From Cephalopachus bancanus (lineage: Eukaryota > Chordata > Mammalia > Primates > Tarsiidae): a DNA stretch of 64,000 nucleotides. Below the pieces are notes generated by a model. The model was not told the DNA's origin, did not search any database, and saw only the letters and a program-made list of their open reading frames with translations. Shown in pieces: positions 1 to 10,856 of this stretch (positions are counted from its first letter, which is position 1; each line of letters begins with the position of its first letter). The translations under genes were made by a program, and so were the position numbers. Where the stretch lies: assembly GCA_027257055.1 (NCBI GenBank), contig JAPVLO010000054.1, forward strand, positions 5,332,001 through 5,396,000. Direction: 5' to 3'.

Positions 1-13
1 AAGAATGTTTCTT

Positions 14-300
14 GCCGGGCTCGGTGGCTCAGCCTGTAATCCCGGCCTTTGGGAGGCTGAGGTGAGTGGATTGCCTGAGCCCACCTGTTCGAGACCCGTC
101 TGGGCAACTTGGCGAGACCTCATCTCTACAATAAATCAAAAATTTGCCGGGCGTGGTAGCGCGCGCCTGTAGTTCCAGCTACTTGGAAGGCTGAGGCAGA
201 AAGATCGTCAGAGCCCAGCAGTCGAGGCTGTGGTGGCCAGAAGCGGCCACTGCACTCCAGTCTGGGTGACAGAGTGAGACTCCAACTCAAAAAAAAAAAA
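14..300 (+). mobile_element. Alu element, non-anthropoid type, full length
   Basis: Dimeric 7SL-derived SINE starting gccgggctcggtggctcagc and ending in a pure A tail. It is flanked by a perfect 13-bp TSD (aagaatgtttctt at 1-13 and 301-313), so it is a complete L1-mediated insertion. The A-box region reads tggctcagcc, one base shorter than the anthropoid form. The right arm has a GGCC-rich inverted motif before cactgcactccag. The family assignment is firm; the tarsier-like label is inferred. Confidence 0.95.
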
Positions 301-313
301 AAGAATGTTTCTT

Positions 314-1507
314 ATATTATAAAGCACCCTCTCAAGTTCTGTTGAACATTAAAGTACATTTCAGAGAAGACATTAATTTGAAATATCATCAGTCAATGCA
401 ATTCTGGATATTTATAAAGGTCACATGTAGTACGCAGAAAATATTAACATAGATTCAACAGAATAATATTATAGCAATTATCCCTCATAGTATAACTTCC
501 TTTTGCAAGTATTGTAATAAAATATCTAAAGAGAATTTGAAAATATAGCAAGTGTCTTAGAGTGCTCTGGAAACAGAGCCTGAGAGAAGGATTCATGTGC
601 ATATGATTTATCGGTGGAATACTGTCAGGACAAAATGATGAGGAAATTAGGGGAATGTAGGGAAAGGAGCTAAGGAAGTATGTGACTCAGCCGAGGTCCA
701 GCTGCCAAGTGATCTCAGAGGAGTTCATGGATCCCATAAATCGCACTACAGAGGTGGGCCCTCCTTGAAGTTAGGATTTCCATATCAGTTAATCAGGGCT
801 GAGGCTACCAGTAGAAGGAGACGTACTCTCCTGGGTGAAGCGGTTCTCTTTTAGCTGAGGGCAATTCTACAGAGGAACAGTGAACCCTTAGAAGGCAACA
901 CTAAGGCCATAACTAGTCTTCATACATTTTCTCCTCCACATCCATTCTAGATTTCTCTTCCTCTCAGCTAGTTTGCCTGATGTAGTAAGTCAGGCCCACA
1001 TCCCTAAGGGTTACCATCCAATCAGGTCATGGTTGTGCATCTGCAGTTAACACAGGCATGGTAGTAGCAAAAGATGACTCAGTATCATCTGAAGGCCAAA
1101 TTTATTTCTTCCTTTTCTCATTTTTTATCAGCAGCAGCCCTAGTTCCTTATGATGATCAAGGTCCATTAACCCTGCCAATATAGTAACTCCTTTCTCAGC
1201 TTCCTAGTCTCCAGTTAGGAGGAACCCAAAGTGACCAGGCAGTGATCATGGCTTTAAGCTAATTAGGACGTTTACGTGCCTCGGTGGAAGCAACTTCTCT
1301 CTGGAATCAAGGGCCTCTAGATCTGTAGAGCTTAAAATTGTGAGGACAGGAAGCACATATTCCTGAGTGGGTTACTAGGAGTGATGGCGAGTGGGGACAC
1401 TCCTAATTCCACCATTTGTTTCTTAGACCCACGTATTCTACTTACTGAGGAATTGCCAATATCTTACGGCTATTTGCTTATGGTGTACAATAAATCCTGA
1501 AGGATAA
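314..1507. other. Unique-looking sequence, no gene seen
   Basis: AT-rich sequence between two Alus. I see no exon with paired splice sites and no repeat I can name. It could be intronic or intergenic. Confidence 0.5.
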
Positions 1508-1518
1508 CAGTGATACTT

Positions 1519-1781
1519 TTTATTTTTTGAGTTGGAATCTCGCTTTGTCGCCCAGACTGGAGTACAGTGGCACACTCGCGGCCACCGTAGCCTCGACCTG
1601 CTGGGCTCCAGCGATCCTTCCGCCTCAGCCTTCCAAGTAGCTGGAACTACAGGTGTGTGCTACCACATCCGGCTCATTTTTTTATATATTGTAGAGATGA
1701 GGGCTCACCAAATTGCCCAGGCGGGTCTCGAACCCGCAGGCTCAGGCAATCCAGTCACATCAGCCTCCCAAAGCGCGGGAG
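1519..1781 (-). mobile_element. Alu, 5'-truncated
   Basis: Reverse-complement Alu of the same type, flanked by an 11-bp TSD (cagtgatactt at 1508-1518 and 1782-1792). The far end stops at ...aaagcgcgggag, so about the first 25 bases of the element are missing. Because the TSD directly abuts this end, the truncation happened at insertion and not later. Confidence 0.93.
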
Positions 1782-1792
1782 CAGTGATACTT

Positions 1793-2283
1793 AAAGTGTG
1801 TTATCTCCCAGCTGGCATCTCCACTGAGCCTTCAAGAGGTTATTTTTGTATCAGGTTGGTATCCTCTTGATGGGAGTTATATGGTAGGACCAGGAGATAC
1901 CTATGGCCATGTGCCAGAAGATACGTCATGTTTGACATGAAATGTCAAATGTGTTATTTAAAATGTTTTATTTAAATGTGTATTATTGCCCAAATTACTA
2001 TAAGATTTTTTATTATTCTCTAATTTTATATATTTAAAATGAATATTTAAGTGATATGTGATCTAATTATCCACTTGGTTATTTGAAAGAAATTCATTAG
2101 TGAACTGTATTAATAAACAGGTCTAACAAAACGGGAGTAAACATTAGTAGTGTACTTCATTTATGCAAACAATTTTTAAAATCTTCCAACATTTATTAAT
2201 TAAAAATTTGAATTTAAGATACGAGATTTTCATATAGATACTACAAAATTTAAAAAGAAAATGTCCACATTTTGTTTTTCCAG
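1793..2283. other. AT-rich sequence upstream of candidate exon
   Basis: No repeat recognised. The last 25 bases form a pyrimidine-rich stretch ending tttttccag, which could act as a splice acceptor for the exon candidate starting at 2284. Confidence 0.4.
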
Positions 2284-2417
2284 TTCAGAGGCTTGTTGTA
2301 TATGTACGACACGGTTTGCTTACATCTGCCAGCAGCTGAATTTCCAATCTTCCCAACTACCTGGTCCAGGAAACAATTATACCTGGAAACAAATTCTAAA
2401 GAATTCTGGGCTTTCAG
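2284..2417 (+). CDS. Candidate internal exon, gene unknown
   Basis: A 134-bp segment preceded by a strong acceptor (ttttgtttttccag) and followed by a good donor (CAG|gtacaa). Two of three frames are open throughout. One, starting at 2285, reads like protein and contains FAYICQQLNF and YTWKQILKNSG. The other starts at 2284. The composition is less AT-rich than its surroundings and it is not part of any repeat I recognise. I cannot name a family. It may be upstream coding sequence of the gene suggested at 20128-21228, but the intervening exons are not established. A chance open stretch is a real alternative. Confidence 0.3.
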
Positions 2418-3109
2418 GTACAAATAAAATGAAGTAGCATTTTATTTTATTTTATAAGTGTCTTAAGCTTTTTTTTTCTTTTTGAATGAAATAAGATAAA
2501 ATATAGGTCTAACTCTTTTCTCAATTCAGGCCTTTTCATAGACATTCAATTTTTGTAAATTTCGGTCTGGAGAATAAAGAGTGCTCGTTTGATTTTGTTT
2601 CTCATTTTTCAGCAGTAATCTTTACTTCTTACTTAGTAACTTATTGGCCAATTCCATCCTTGCTTTAACTACTCTTCCACTGTGTAACTCATATATTTGT
2701 TTACCCCACTGTATTTTTAATATACAAACAACCTCTTTATAAGACTGACTTGTGGTCATTTTAGTTCCTTGATTTTGTGTTCTCCACAGAAGTGTCTCTT
2801 CATAGGTATATTATATCATGTAACTTCTAGATGCATAATCAAGGAGGGTTGAAAATTGCCTTTATTCATTTACCCATTTATTATCTTCAAATATTAATAT
2901 AACATTAGTTGAAAGTGCCATTTTTTATTCTCCTCTTTCTTTTGTTGTTTTGATGAGATGGCAAAATATGACCTTCCAACCTCCATTGATTTCATTGTGA
3001 AGCAAACTAGGCAAGAGGAAATATTTTACGTAGGCCAGTCATAGGGCACTACTATTGGTATGCCAAGAAAGATTATTGCTAATATCCCTTAATTACTTTT
3101 CTAAGGTTG
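2418..3109. other. AT-rich sequence, no gene seen
   Basis: Follows the exon candidate's donor site. No named repeat or coding signal seen. Confidence 0.4.
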
Positions 3110-3123
3110 TATATATACTTTTT

Positions 3124-3419
3124 TTTTTTTTTTTTGAGTTGGAGTCTCACTGTGTCGCCCAGACTGGAGTGCAGTGGCCATTCCTGGCCACCGCAGCCTC
3201 GACCTGCTGGGTTCCGGCCATCCTTCCGCCGCCTCAGCCCTCCAAGTAGCTGGAACTATAGGCGTGCTAGCGCTACCACACCCAGCTAGTTTTTTGATTT
3301 ATTGTAGAGATGAGGTCTCGCCAAGTTGCCCAGGTGGGTCTCGAACCCACGGGCTCAGGCAATCCACTCATCTTAGTCTCCCAAGGCGCGGGATTACAGC
3401 CTGAGCCACCGAGCACGGC
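3124..3419 (-). mobile_element. Alu, full length
   Basis: Reverse-complement Alu with a T-run from about 3121 and ending ...ccaccgagcacggc. Flanking direct repeats tatatatacttttt occur at 3110-3123 and 3422-3435. One base of the usual gagcccggc 5' end is changed to gagcacggc. Confidence 0.94.
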
Positions 3420-3435
3420 TCTATATATACTTTTT

Positions 3436-3811
3436 AAAGTTGTAGGTAAGCTTCTAGAATTGTTAGTGAAACAAGACAAAACTATGAGAGAAACATAGCA
3501 TAGCAGCATGCCTTGGAAGCTTACAAACTACTTTGATTACACAGGGAATCTTCTCCAAGCACAAAGAATTGACTGTAAAGATAAAATTGTTTCTGAATTT
3601 GTTTGTTTCCAGCTATGTACAAGTTGGATATCCATGTTACTTAAGATCAAAAAGAGATCTTAACTATAACTTGTCCACAAATAGAACTTTCACATTATTT
3701 TTCCTTTTAAAAATGTAGCATAGGGTTTTATGAGTGTGAAAGACTTAAAAGAGCTATTTATATTTTTGCGTTTAGGACCAGATCAAACAATAAATTTACA
3801 AAAATGAGAAA
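3436..3811. other. Unique sequence with weak exon-like stretch
   Basis: An acceptor-like tgtttgtttccag ends at 3612 and is followed by about 100 open bases, but no usable donor precedes the stop near 3716. I do not call an exon here. Confidence 0.35.
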
Positions 3812-3827
3812 GGTCTTTTATATTTTA

Positions 3828-4137
3828 TTTTAATTAATTAATTAATTTATTAATTTATTGAGTTGGAGTCTCACTCTGTCACCCTGACTGGAGTGCAGTG
3901 GCCGTTCTTGACCATCGCAGCCTCAACCTGCTGGACTCTGGCGATCCTTCCACCTCAGCCTTCCAAGTAGCTGGAACTACAGGTGCACACTACCATGCCC
4001 GGCTAATTTTTTGATTTATTGTAGAGATGAGGTCTTGCCAAGTTGCCCAGGTGGGTCTTGAACCTGCAGACTCAGGCAATCCACTCATCTCAGCCTCCCA
4101 AAGCAAGGGATTACAGGCTGAGCCACTGAGCCTGGCT
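3828..4137 (-). mobile_element. Alu with (TTAA)n-type tail
   Basis: Reverse-complement Alu. Its A tail has degenerated to an attaatta-type microsatellite at about 3828-3858. It is flanked by a 16-bp TSD (ggtcttttatatttta at 3812-3827 and 4138-4153). The element is otherwise complete. Confidence 0.94.
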
Positions 4138-4300
4138 GGTCTTTTATATTTTAAAATGACTAGAAATAAGAACTCTAATGCCTATTTCATGCATAACAAC
4201 TTTACTTTCAGAAATAAATTCCTATTGTACTTCTCTTTCATTATTCTATAAACCTCTTTACTCTTATTCTTTCTACTTTGCAGGAAGAAAAAGCCACTTT

Positions 4301-4308
4301 TATTATTA

Positions 4309-4341
<33 letters not shown>

Positions 4342-4592
4342 TTGAGTTGGAGTCTCACTCTCTCGCCCAGACTGGAGTGCAGTGGCCACTCCCGGCCACC
4401 GCAGCCTTGACTTGCTGGGCTCCAGCGATCCTTCCACCTCAGCCTTCCAAGTAGCTGGAACTACAGGCATGAGCTACCACGCCCGGCTAATTTTTTGATT
4501 TATTGTAGAAATGAGGTCTCACCTGCCCAGGCGGGTCTCGAACCCAGCCTCCCAAAGGCGCGGGATTACAGGCTGAGCCACCGAGCCCGGCT
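4301..4592 (-). mobile_element. Alu with (TTA)n tail and internal deletion
   Basis: Reverse-complement Alu with its tail converted to a (TTA)n microsatellite at 4301-4342. The left arm lacks the segment between cgaaccc and agcctcccaaag, an internal deletion of about 25-30 bases that removes part of the region just after the B box. Flanks show an imperfect TSD (gaaaaagccacttt at 4287-4300 against gaaaaaatcacttt from 4593). Confidence 0.92.
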
Positions 4593-4619
4593 GAAAAAAT
4601 CACTTTATAATAAACACTT

Positions 4620-4920
4620 GGCTGAGCTCAGTGGCTCAGCCTGTAATCCTAGCAATTTGGGAGGCCAAGGCAAGTGTATTCCCTGAGCCTCCGGGTTCAA
4701 GACCCACCTAGGCAACTTGGCGAGACTTCTTCTCTACAATAAATCAAAAAATTAGCCAGGCATGAAGCACATGCCCGTAGTTCCGGCTACTCGGAAGGCT
4801 GAGGCAGAAGGATTGCCGGAGCCCAGCGGATCGAGGCTGCGGTGGCCAGGAGCGGCCACTGCACTCCAGTCTGGGTGACAGAGTGAGACTCCAACTCAAA
4901 AAATAAAAATAAAAATAAAT
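4620..4920 (+). mobile_element. Alu, full length
   Basis: Starts ggctgagctcagtggctcag and runs to a mixed A/AAAT tail ending near 4920. It lies only about 27 bases from the 5' end of the oppositely oriented Alu at 4301-4592, giving a head-to-head pair. No clear TSD is seen. Confidence 0.92.
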
Positions 4921-5392
4921 AAATGCTAATATTAAATAAGTCTTTTCTTGTCTAAAGAGTACAATTTTTTATAGATATAATTCACTTCCCACTAGAGATA
5001 GTATATTTAGTAACAATCTAATCTCATTTTTCATAGATCTTTTCTCTGAAATTTATTAACCATATATATACTTACAGTCTAAATTCCTATTAGATATTCA
5101 ATTATCTGAAACTGGGAATGCCTGAAAACTTAGTAATAAGAAAAAAATGGGAAATGTGCCAGAGCTTATTGACTTATGATATATAAATATTTGGTTATTT
5201 GACTTATCATAACCCAACCCAAACAAATAAATAAATAACAAATCAGAATAAAGGTGTGTAAGTAGATAGCTTAATAAGATGGAAAAGGGAAAAATAACTA
5301 TTTTCATATTAATGACTCTAAACTATCAATAATAAAATGTTTTGTACCCTCTTTATAAGAAAGCAGAGTTTTAAAATATATTAAAAATAAAT
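4921..5392. other. AT-rich sequence, nothing recognised
   Basis: No gene or named repeat seen between two Alu elements. Confidence 0.4.
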
Positions 5393-5411
5393 ACAAGAAA
5401 ACTGTGACATT

Positions 5412-5705
5412 GATGCTGGGCTCGGTGGCTCAGCCTGTAATCCCGCGCCTTTGGGAGGCTGATGTGAGTGGATTGCCTGAGCCTGCGGTTCGAGACCCAC
5501 ATGGGCAACTTGGCGAGACCTCATCTCTACAATAAATCAAAAATTGGCCGGGTGTGGTAGTGCGTGCCTGTAGTTCCAGCTACTCGGAAGGCTGAGGCAG
5601 AAAGATCACTGGAGCCCAGCAGTTCGAGGCTGCGGTGGCCAGGAGTGGCCACTGCACTCCAGTCTGGGTGACAGAGTGAGGCAACTCCAACTCAAAAAAA
5701 AAAGA
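5412..5705 (+). mobile_element. Alu, full length
   Basis: Begins gctgggctcggtggctcagc and ends ccaactc followed by an A-rich tail. It is flanked by an imperfect TSD (aagaaaactgtgacatt up to about 5411, aagaaaaacgtgacatt ending near 5722). The A box is the short form and the B box reads ggttcgagaccc. Confidence 0.93.
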
Positions 5706-5989
5706 AAGAAAAACGTGACATTTAGTCTCTCACCTAAACTATAACATTAATCTATCTGAAAATTTCACTTATCTTATTTTCACTATCTCCAGTTATACAA
5801 ATGTTCAGTATTGTTCCTGAGTTTTAAACTATGGCATTACAAGTCAGATTTGTTGCTAAATTATTATTCTATATGGTCTCTATATGGTATTTTTAAAATC
5901 CTAATTATCAGCATTATATTATGAGCAATATAATATCACATACTGTGTGATCAAAAAATGTTTGAAAATTGAATTAAGGAATGAATGAG

Positions 5990-6320
5990 TTGGGCATGGT
6001 GGCTTATGCCTGTAATCCTAGTACATTGTGAGACCGAGACAGGGAAGGGCCGGGGATTACTTGAGCCCAGGAGTTCAAGATCAGCCTAAGCAACATAATG
6101 AGACCTCATCTCTACTAACACACACATAAATAAATAAATAAACAAACAAATAAATAAATTTAGCTAGGCATAGTGGCACATGCCTGTAGTCCCAGCTACT
6201 CAGGAGGCTGAAGTGGAAGGATTGCCTGAGCCCAGAAGTTTGAGGCTAAGATGAACCATGAAGTCCAGCCTGTGTGACAGACTAAGACCTCAACTCAAAA
6301 AGAGAATAAAAGAAAAAAGT
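5990..6320 (+). mobile_element. Older AluJ-like element
   Basis: Diverged dimeric Alu with the ancestral A-box length (ggcttatgcctgtaatcc). The middle A-rich linker has expanded into an (AAAT)/(AAAC) microsatellite at 6125-6160. Flanking short repeats gaatgagt occur at about 5983-5990 and 6321-6328. Its divergence and ancestral features show it predates the lineage-specific Alus nearby. Confidence 0.88.
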
Positions 6321-6329
6321 GAATGAGTA

Positions 6330-7952
6330 AATTAATTGTTCAGTTACTATTTTTGAACTTACTCTTATCCTCCATGGTCTCATTTCTTACATGCTAGTAA
6401 TTGCTTAAGAATAACTTACTAATTTGGATCTTATTTTCTTTTAGGTTTTATAACATTTTTCACAATACCAAAGATAGCTTAGAGAATCAAAATATTTTTT
6501 GCCTTACCGCCAGTTTTTTTCCATAAAATACGTAAAAAATCCTTTAGTTAGAATGACATACAAATTAAAGTCAGTATTCAAGGTATGTTCTACCTTTCAT
6601 GTTGTTGATAACTCAAAGTAACAATGATTATGTGCTTTCAAAATAAGAGTTCTTGACTATGTGTTCACAGCCACATGTATGAACTGAGATTTTTCATTTC
6701 ATTTTACACTGGATTCTTGCCTTTGTTTCTACAAGGAAATAGAATTTTTCTTATTAAACTTTTAAACACCTCATTGAGAGGAAATCCAGTGGCCAAATCA
6801 TCTCTACACCTTTTTTCAAGTTTTTCTTCTTAATTTAAACATGTAAATGACTTTGAGACAATTCATTTTGTTGTACGCATAGTGAACTCACTACCACATC
6901 ATTTCTCTACTAATTATCATGGCTTTCCAAATGTGGATAAAATAAATTTATTTTACAGGTTCTTTCTGGTAATAAAGACTTCTTACCCAAAACCACATTT
7001 AAAAAATTTGTTGGTTCAAAGCTGTGCTACTACAGATTTTTGATAAGATTTGCCTCGATATCATGTTCATGGTGACTGGATATGATCCAAAGAACTGAAA
7101 TACGGTGAGAACAAGTTGTATTTGCAATGTATATTTTCCAATATATGGAAAATATCAGCAGTGCTTATGCTATGCCTTGTGTCATTTTGTGATTCATTCA
7201 CACATTCAAGTAGTTAGATGTTTAACCTGTAGGATTTTATGACCACACCAACATTGTGCAACTAATTTTAATTAGCATGCTGGAATTATTTTGTGTCTCC
7301 ATTTGTCTAGCTCTCTGCAAAGAATGGAGAGAAGCTGATATAATAAGAGCTTTTATTGGCCTTTGCTATAGGGTGTTAGTTTCCTGAGACTTCTAGTACT
7401 TAGGTCCTCTTCTATTCACTTGTTTCCCATAACGCTTTCTCTCAGTTCCTAATACTCCTTCCCCTCCTTATTGATTCTTTCATAATTAGAATCAGTGTCT
7501 GCTAATTATCTTTAAGCTTCCAGAATTTATCAGTAATCCTGAAGTGGAAAACTGTTGTGATGTACAAGCTGCTATTACCAAACTCTTTGAACTGATTGTG
7601 TATAGGTTCTCTGAAGGATATAGGCATTCATTCTCACGGTTTTTCATCACATTAAGTTAAAAATCCACACTTGGCAGAAGTAATTGTAGCATTTGGACTA
7701 GTGACTGATTCTTATACCTAGGTCTTTTAAGAACTTTTCAATGAGAACCAATTTATACATTCAAGGAAAGAGAGGTATTAACTCACAAACACATTTTCAT
7801 GCCACAAGGACGTGATGATTTTGTTCAACCTCGAGAAGGTTTTACCTTATTCTCAAAAGGTTATATAGACAATTACATAAATGTGAAATCAATGTTTTAC
7901 ATGATAATAAATTAACTCAGTTCTCATCTTTTTTTTTTTTTTGCCCATAAAG
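6330..7952. other. Long AT-rich unique region
   Basis: About 1.6 kb without a recognisable repeat. No convincing exon until the polypyrimidine run at 7929-7942, which precedes the candidate at 7953. Confidence 0.4.
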
Positions 7953-8091
7953 GTATGCATAATGTACCTTCTACCCACTTTCTCATATTCTGCTGTTCAT
8001 CAAGTGTTATATACCTACTATGAGATGCCTGGAAGAATCACAAATATAATTTTTATCTTTGCTTGCCTTATTCATTCATTCTATGTTTTGG
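7953..8091 (+). CDS. Weak candidate exon encoding a hydrophobic segment
   Basis: A 139-bp stretch after a long T-run and cataaag acceptor, ending in TTTTGG|gtaatat. The open frame from 7953 gives a hydrophobic, aromatic-rich peptide containing IIFIFACLIHSFYVLG, which would suit a membrane span. The reading continues past the donor to a stop near 8174. I do not recognise a family, and AT-rich DNA yields hydrophobic frames easily, so this is a low-confidence call. Confidence 0.18.
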
Positions 8092-8460
8092 GTAATATAT
8101 TTGGCAAATGCTGGCTTTTTTATTGTAACTATACTGTGGTGTCTTTCATAACTCCCCGTACTATGGTTTTCTAGCCTTCAAATTTGTGGACAACTCTCCT
8201 GGGACAGAAGTTGACGGTGTTGCAGCATGTAATATGGCTATGTCCTAAGTTACTTGAAATAGTAGAAAATTGGAAGTGGGAAATTTTCACACATAGGTGT
8301 TTGGGAACAGTAAGTGTGATACTGTAGTTCTGCTTGAATTAGTCCTCTTAAGCCTAGCAAGATCTGTGAAAAAAGTAGGGCCTGACTTGAAATAGCTCTC
8401 CTAGAGCCAGTATGAAAAAACAAAAGAGAATCTTACAGTTTGTAAAAAAGCAGTGAGTGG

Positions 8461-8760
8461 GCCGAGCACAGTGGCTCGGCCTGTAATCCCAGCACTTTGG
8501 GAGGCTGAGGAGACAGAATTGTCTGAGTCCGGGCGTTCGAGACCAGCCTGGGCAACGTGGTGAGACCTCGTCTCTACAATCAAAATAATAATAATAATAA
8601 TAGCTAGCCGGGCATGGTGGTATGCATCTGTAGTTCCAGCTACTTGGAAGGCTGAGGCAGAAGGATTGCCTAAGCCCTGCAGGTCGAGGCTGCGGTGGCA
8701 GTGAGTGTGCCACTGCACTCCAGCCTGGGCAACAAGAGTGAGACTCCAACTGGGGGAGAA
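8461..8760 (+). mobile_element. Alu, intermediate type
   Basis: Alu with an (AAT)n linker between arms and a right arm reading ggcagtgagtgtgccactgcactccagcctgg, closer to the ancestral form than its neighbours. It still has the shortened A-box region (tggctcggcctg). It is flanked by a perfect 17-bp TSD (aaaaaagcagtgagtgg at 8444-8460 and 8761-8777). Confidence 0.93.
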
Positions 8761-8777
8761 AAAAAAGCAGTGAGTGG

Positions 8778-9375
8778 AATCAAACCAATGTCACCCAGGT
8801 ATGGGAAACCAATCAAGGAGAATTGAAAGCAATTCATAATGTGAGGAAGAAAATGTGGTTAAAAATGTTCACCAATGTAATTTGGAAAACGTATTATCAA
8901 ACAACCCAGAATCTTTACTTTGCTAGGTGTTATGATTCTTTGATGATGGTTTGCAAAAAGAAATCATAAAGAGAAATGAGCCTGAGACATCTGATTGCAG
9001 TTATCAAGAGAGTGTGATTATGATTTAGGATCCTGTAAGGGAATGGATTCCTTTTTACCTTTCTGATAAAGTTGAAGTAGAGACTCTGGCAAACACACAT
9101 GAACAGGCATGATGAATGTTTATGAAAGTTAAGAAGTGTATTTGTACACTTCTTTTCCAGAGGGTAGAATAGGACAATGTACTTTGAATTGAGTATGCCT
9201 CTGACTCACATTAAGGTAAATAATAGTGACTCCGGATGAAAAAAAAATCCAGGAAAAGAAAACCCATTATATTGGAGTTTATTTCAAGCACAGAGAAGAA
9301 TTGTAATTAGAGGATATAATAAATACCTAAGAACTTAAATTGTAGAGTATTTCTGTTAAAACTTTCTATACAGTG
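8778..9375. other. Unique sequence, nothing recognised
   Basis: No coding signal or named repeat seen. Confidence 0.4.
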
Positions 9376-10110
9376 GACAGTTAACAGACACATGAAAAAG
9401 TGCTCAGCATCACTAATCATCAGAGAAACGCAAATCAAAACCACAATGAGACACCACCTAACCCCAATAAGAATGGCCATCGTTAATAAACAAAAAACAA
9501 CAGATGCTGGCTAGGATGCAGAGAAAAGGGAACACTTCTACACTGCTGGTGGGAATGCAAACTAACTCAGCCTCTAAATAGTGTGATAATTTCTAAAAGA
9601 ACTAGAAATTGACCTTCCATATGACCCAGCAATCCCCCTACTGGGAATATGCCTGAAGAAACTCAGAGCATTTTACAAAAAAGATACCTGCACACGCATG
9701 TTTATTGCAGCACTATTCACAATGGCAAAAGCATGGACCAACCGTGCTGTCCATTGAAACAGAACTGAATTTTAAAAATGTGGTACATATTCACAATGGA
9801 ATATTACACAGCCATAAAGAAGGACCTGGATGGATTTAGAACCTATTATACTCAGTGATCTATCACAGAAACAAAGAACTGAGTACTATATGTTCTCACT
9901 TGTAGTGGACCGTGAACATTTATCATAATACTATAAGAAAGGGTTTGGCAGCAGCAGGATACTGCCAGGAGAGGGTGGAGCACAACATCACTAAGGGTGC
10001 CTGATCTCAAACCAGGTGAAGTGGGGACCAAAAGAAGGCCCAAACTTTACCTGTACGATGACCACTTGTATACCTAATCCTGAATTGCACCCCACATCTT
10101 TAAAATAAAA
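9376..10110 (+). mobile_element. L1 3' fragment, 5'-truncated
   Basis: Matches the end of L1 ORF2 and the 3' UTR. Landmarks are the conserved ORF2 tail (atgacccagcaatccc, attattcacaatggc-like motifs), the acaaagaactgagtac stretch, and a 3' end caccccacatctttaaaataaaa that also occurs in the L1s at 10.5 and 56.1 kb. Stops break the frame. It inserted only as a short 3' piece. Confidence 0.9.
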
Positions 10111-10275
10111 TTAAAAAATTTTAAAGTTCTGTCCAGGCCATTTTAAAGTGTTCTGTCAGAATTTTATTCTTGCCAGGGTCAGCCATCCAAAATGGCACTG
10201 GAAACAGAAGAAATTATTCCTTTAAAAATCTTTTTTTCAACTTTTTTGAGGTACAATTGAAAAATGCATTGTGAA

Positions 10276-10856
10276 CTTGAATGGTTTTGGAGTCTATCAT
10301 ACTCAATGATCTATCACAGAAACAAAGAACCGAGTACCACACGTTCTCACTCATAAGTGGACCCTGGACACCTACCATAATACTACAAAAAAGGAATTGG
10401 CAGTAGCAGGACACTGCCTGGGAGGAGGATGCACATAATATCAATAAGGGCACCTTATCCTAATCCAGGCGAAGTGAGATACAATGGAAGGCCCAACACT
10501 TCACCTGGACCTAGATCACTTATGTACCCAATCCTGACTTGTATCCCACATCTTTTTTTTTTTTGAGTTGAAGTCTCTGTCGCCCAGACTGGAGTGCAGT
10601 GGCCGCTCCCGGCCACCGCAGCCTCGACCTGCTGGGCTCCGGCGATCCTTCCGCCTCAGCCTTCCAGTAGCCGGAATTACAGGCATGCGCTACCACGCCC
10701 GGCTGATTTTTTGATTTATTGTAGAGATGAGGTCTCGCTGCCCAGGTGGGTCTCGAACCTGCGGGCTCAGGCAATCCACTCACCTCAGCCTCCCAAAGGT
10801 GCGGGATTACAGGCTGAGCCATCGAGCCCAGCTACTCCACATCTTTAAAATAAAAA
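10276..10856 (+). mobile_element. L1 3' fragment nested in L1M
   Basis: A short 5'-truncated L1 3' end with a perfect 15-bp TSD (aaaatgcattgtgaa at 10261-10275 and 10857-10871). It ends tcccacatctttaaaataaa like the copy at 9376-10110, but its tail is interrupted by the Alu at 10556-10836. The order of events is therefore L1M, then this L1, then the Alu. Confidence 0.93.
10556..10836 (-). mobile_element. Alu inserted at an L1 3' end
   Basis: Reverse-complement Alu, short A box, with a 10-bp TSD (ccacatcttt at 10546-10555 and 10837-10846) derived from the L1 3' terminus. The T-run lies on the left, so the Alu is opposite in strand to the L1 it entered. Confidence 0.94.

Noticed and set aside
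1532..1870. 112-codon plus-strand open frame
   Set aside because: It runs antisense through an Alu, which often stays open by composition. The peptide is the usual Alu read-through.
8175..8310. Exon-like segment with acceptor ttttctag and donor ACA|gtaagtg
   Set aside because: Open in its own first frame, but that frame is not the one needed after the 7953-8091 exon, and nothing links it to a gene. Kept only as part of a weak finding.
8354..8749. 131-codon minus-strand open frame
   Set aside because: Read-through of the Alu at 8461-8760.
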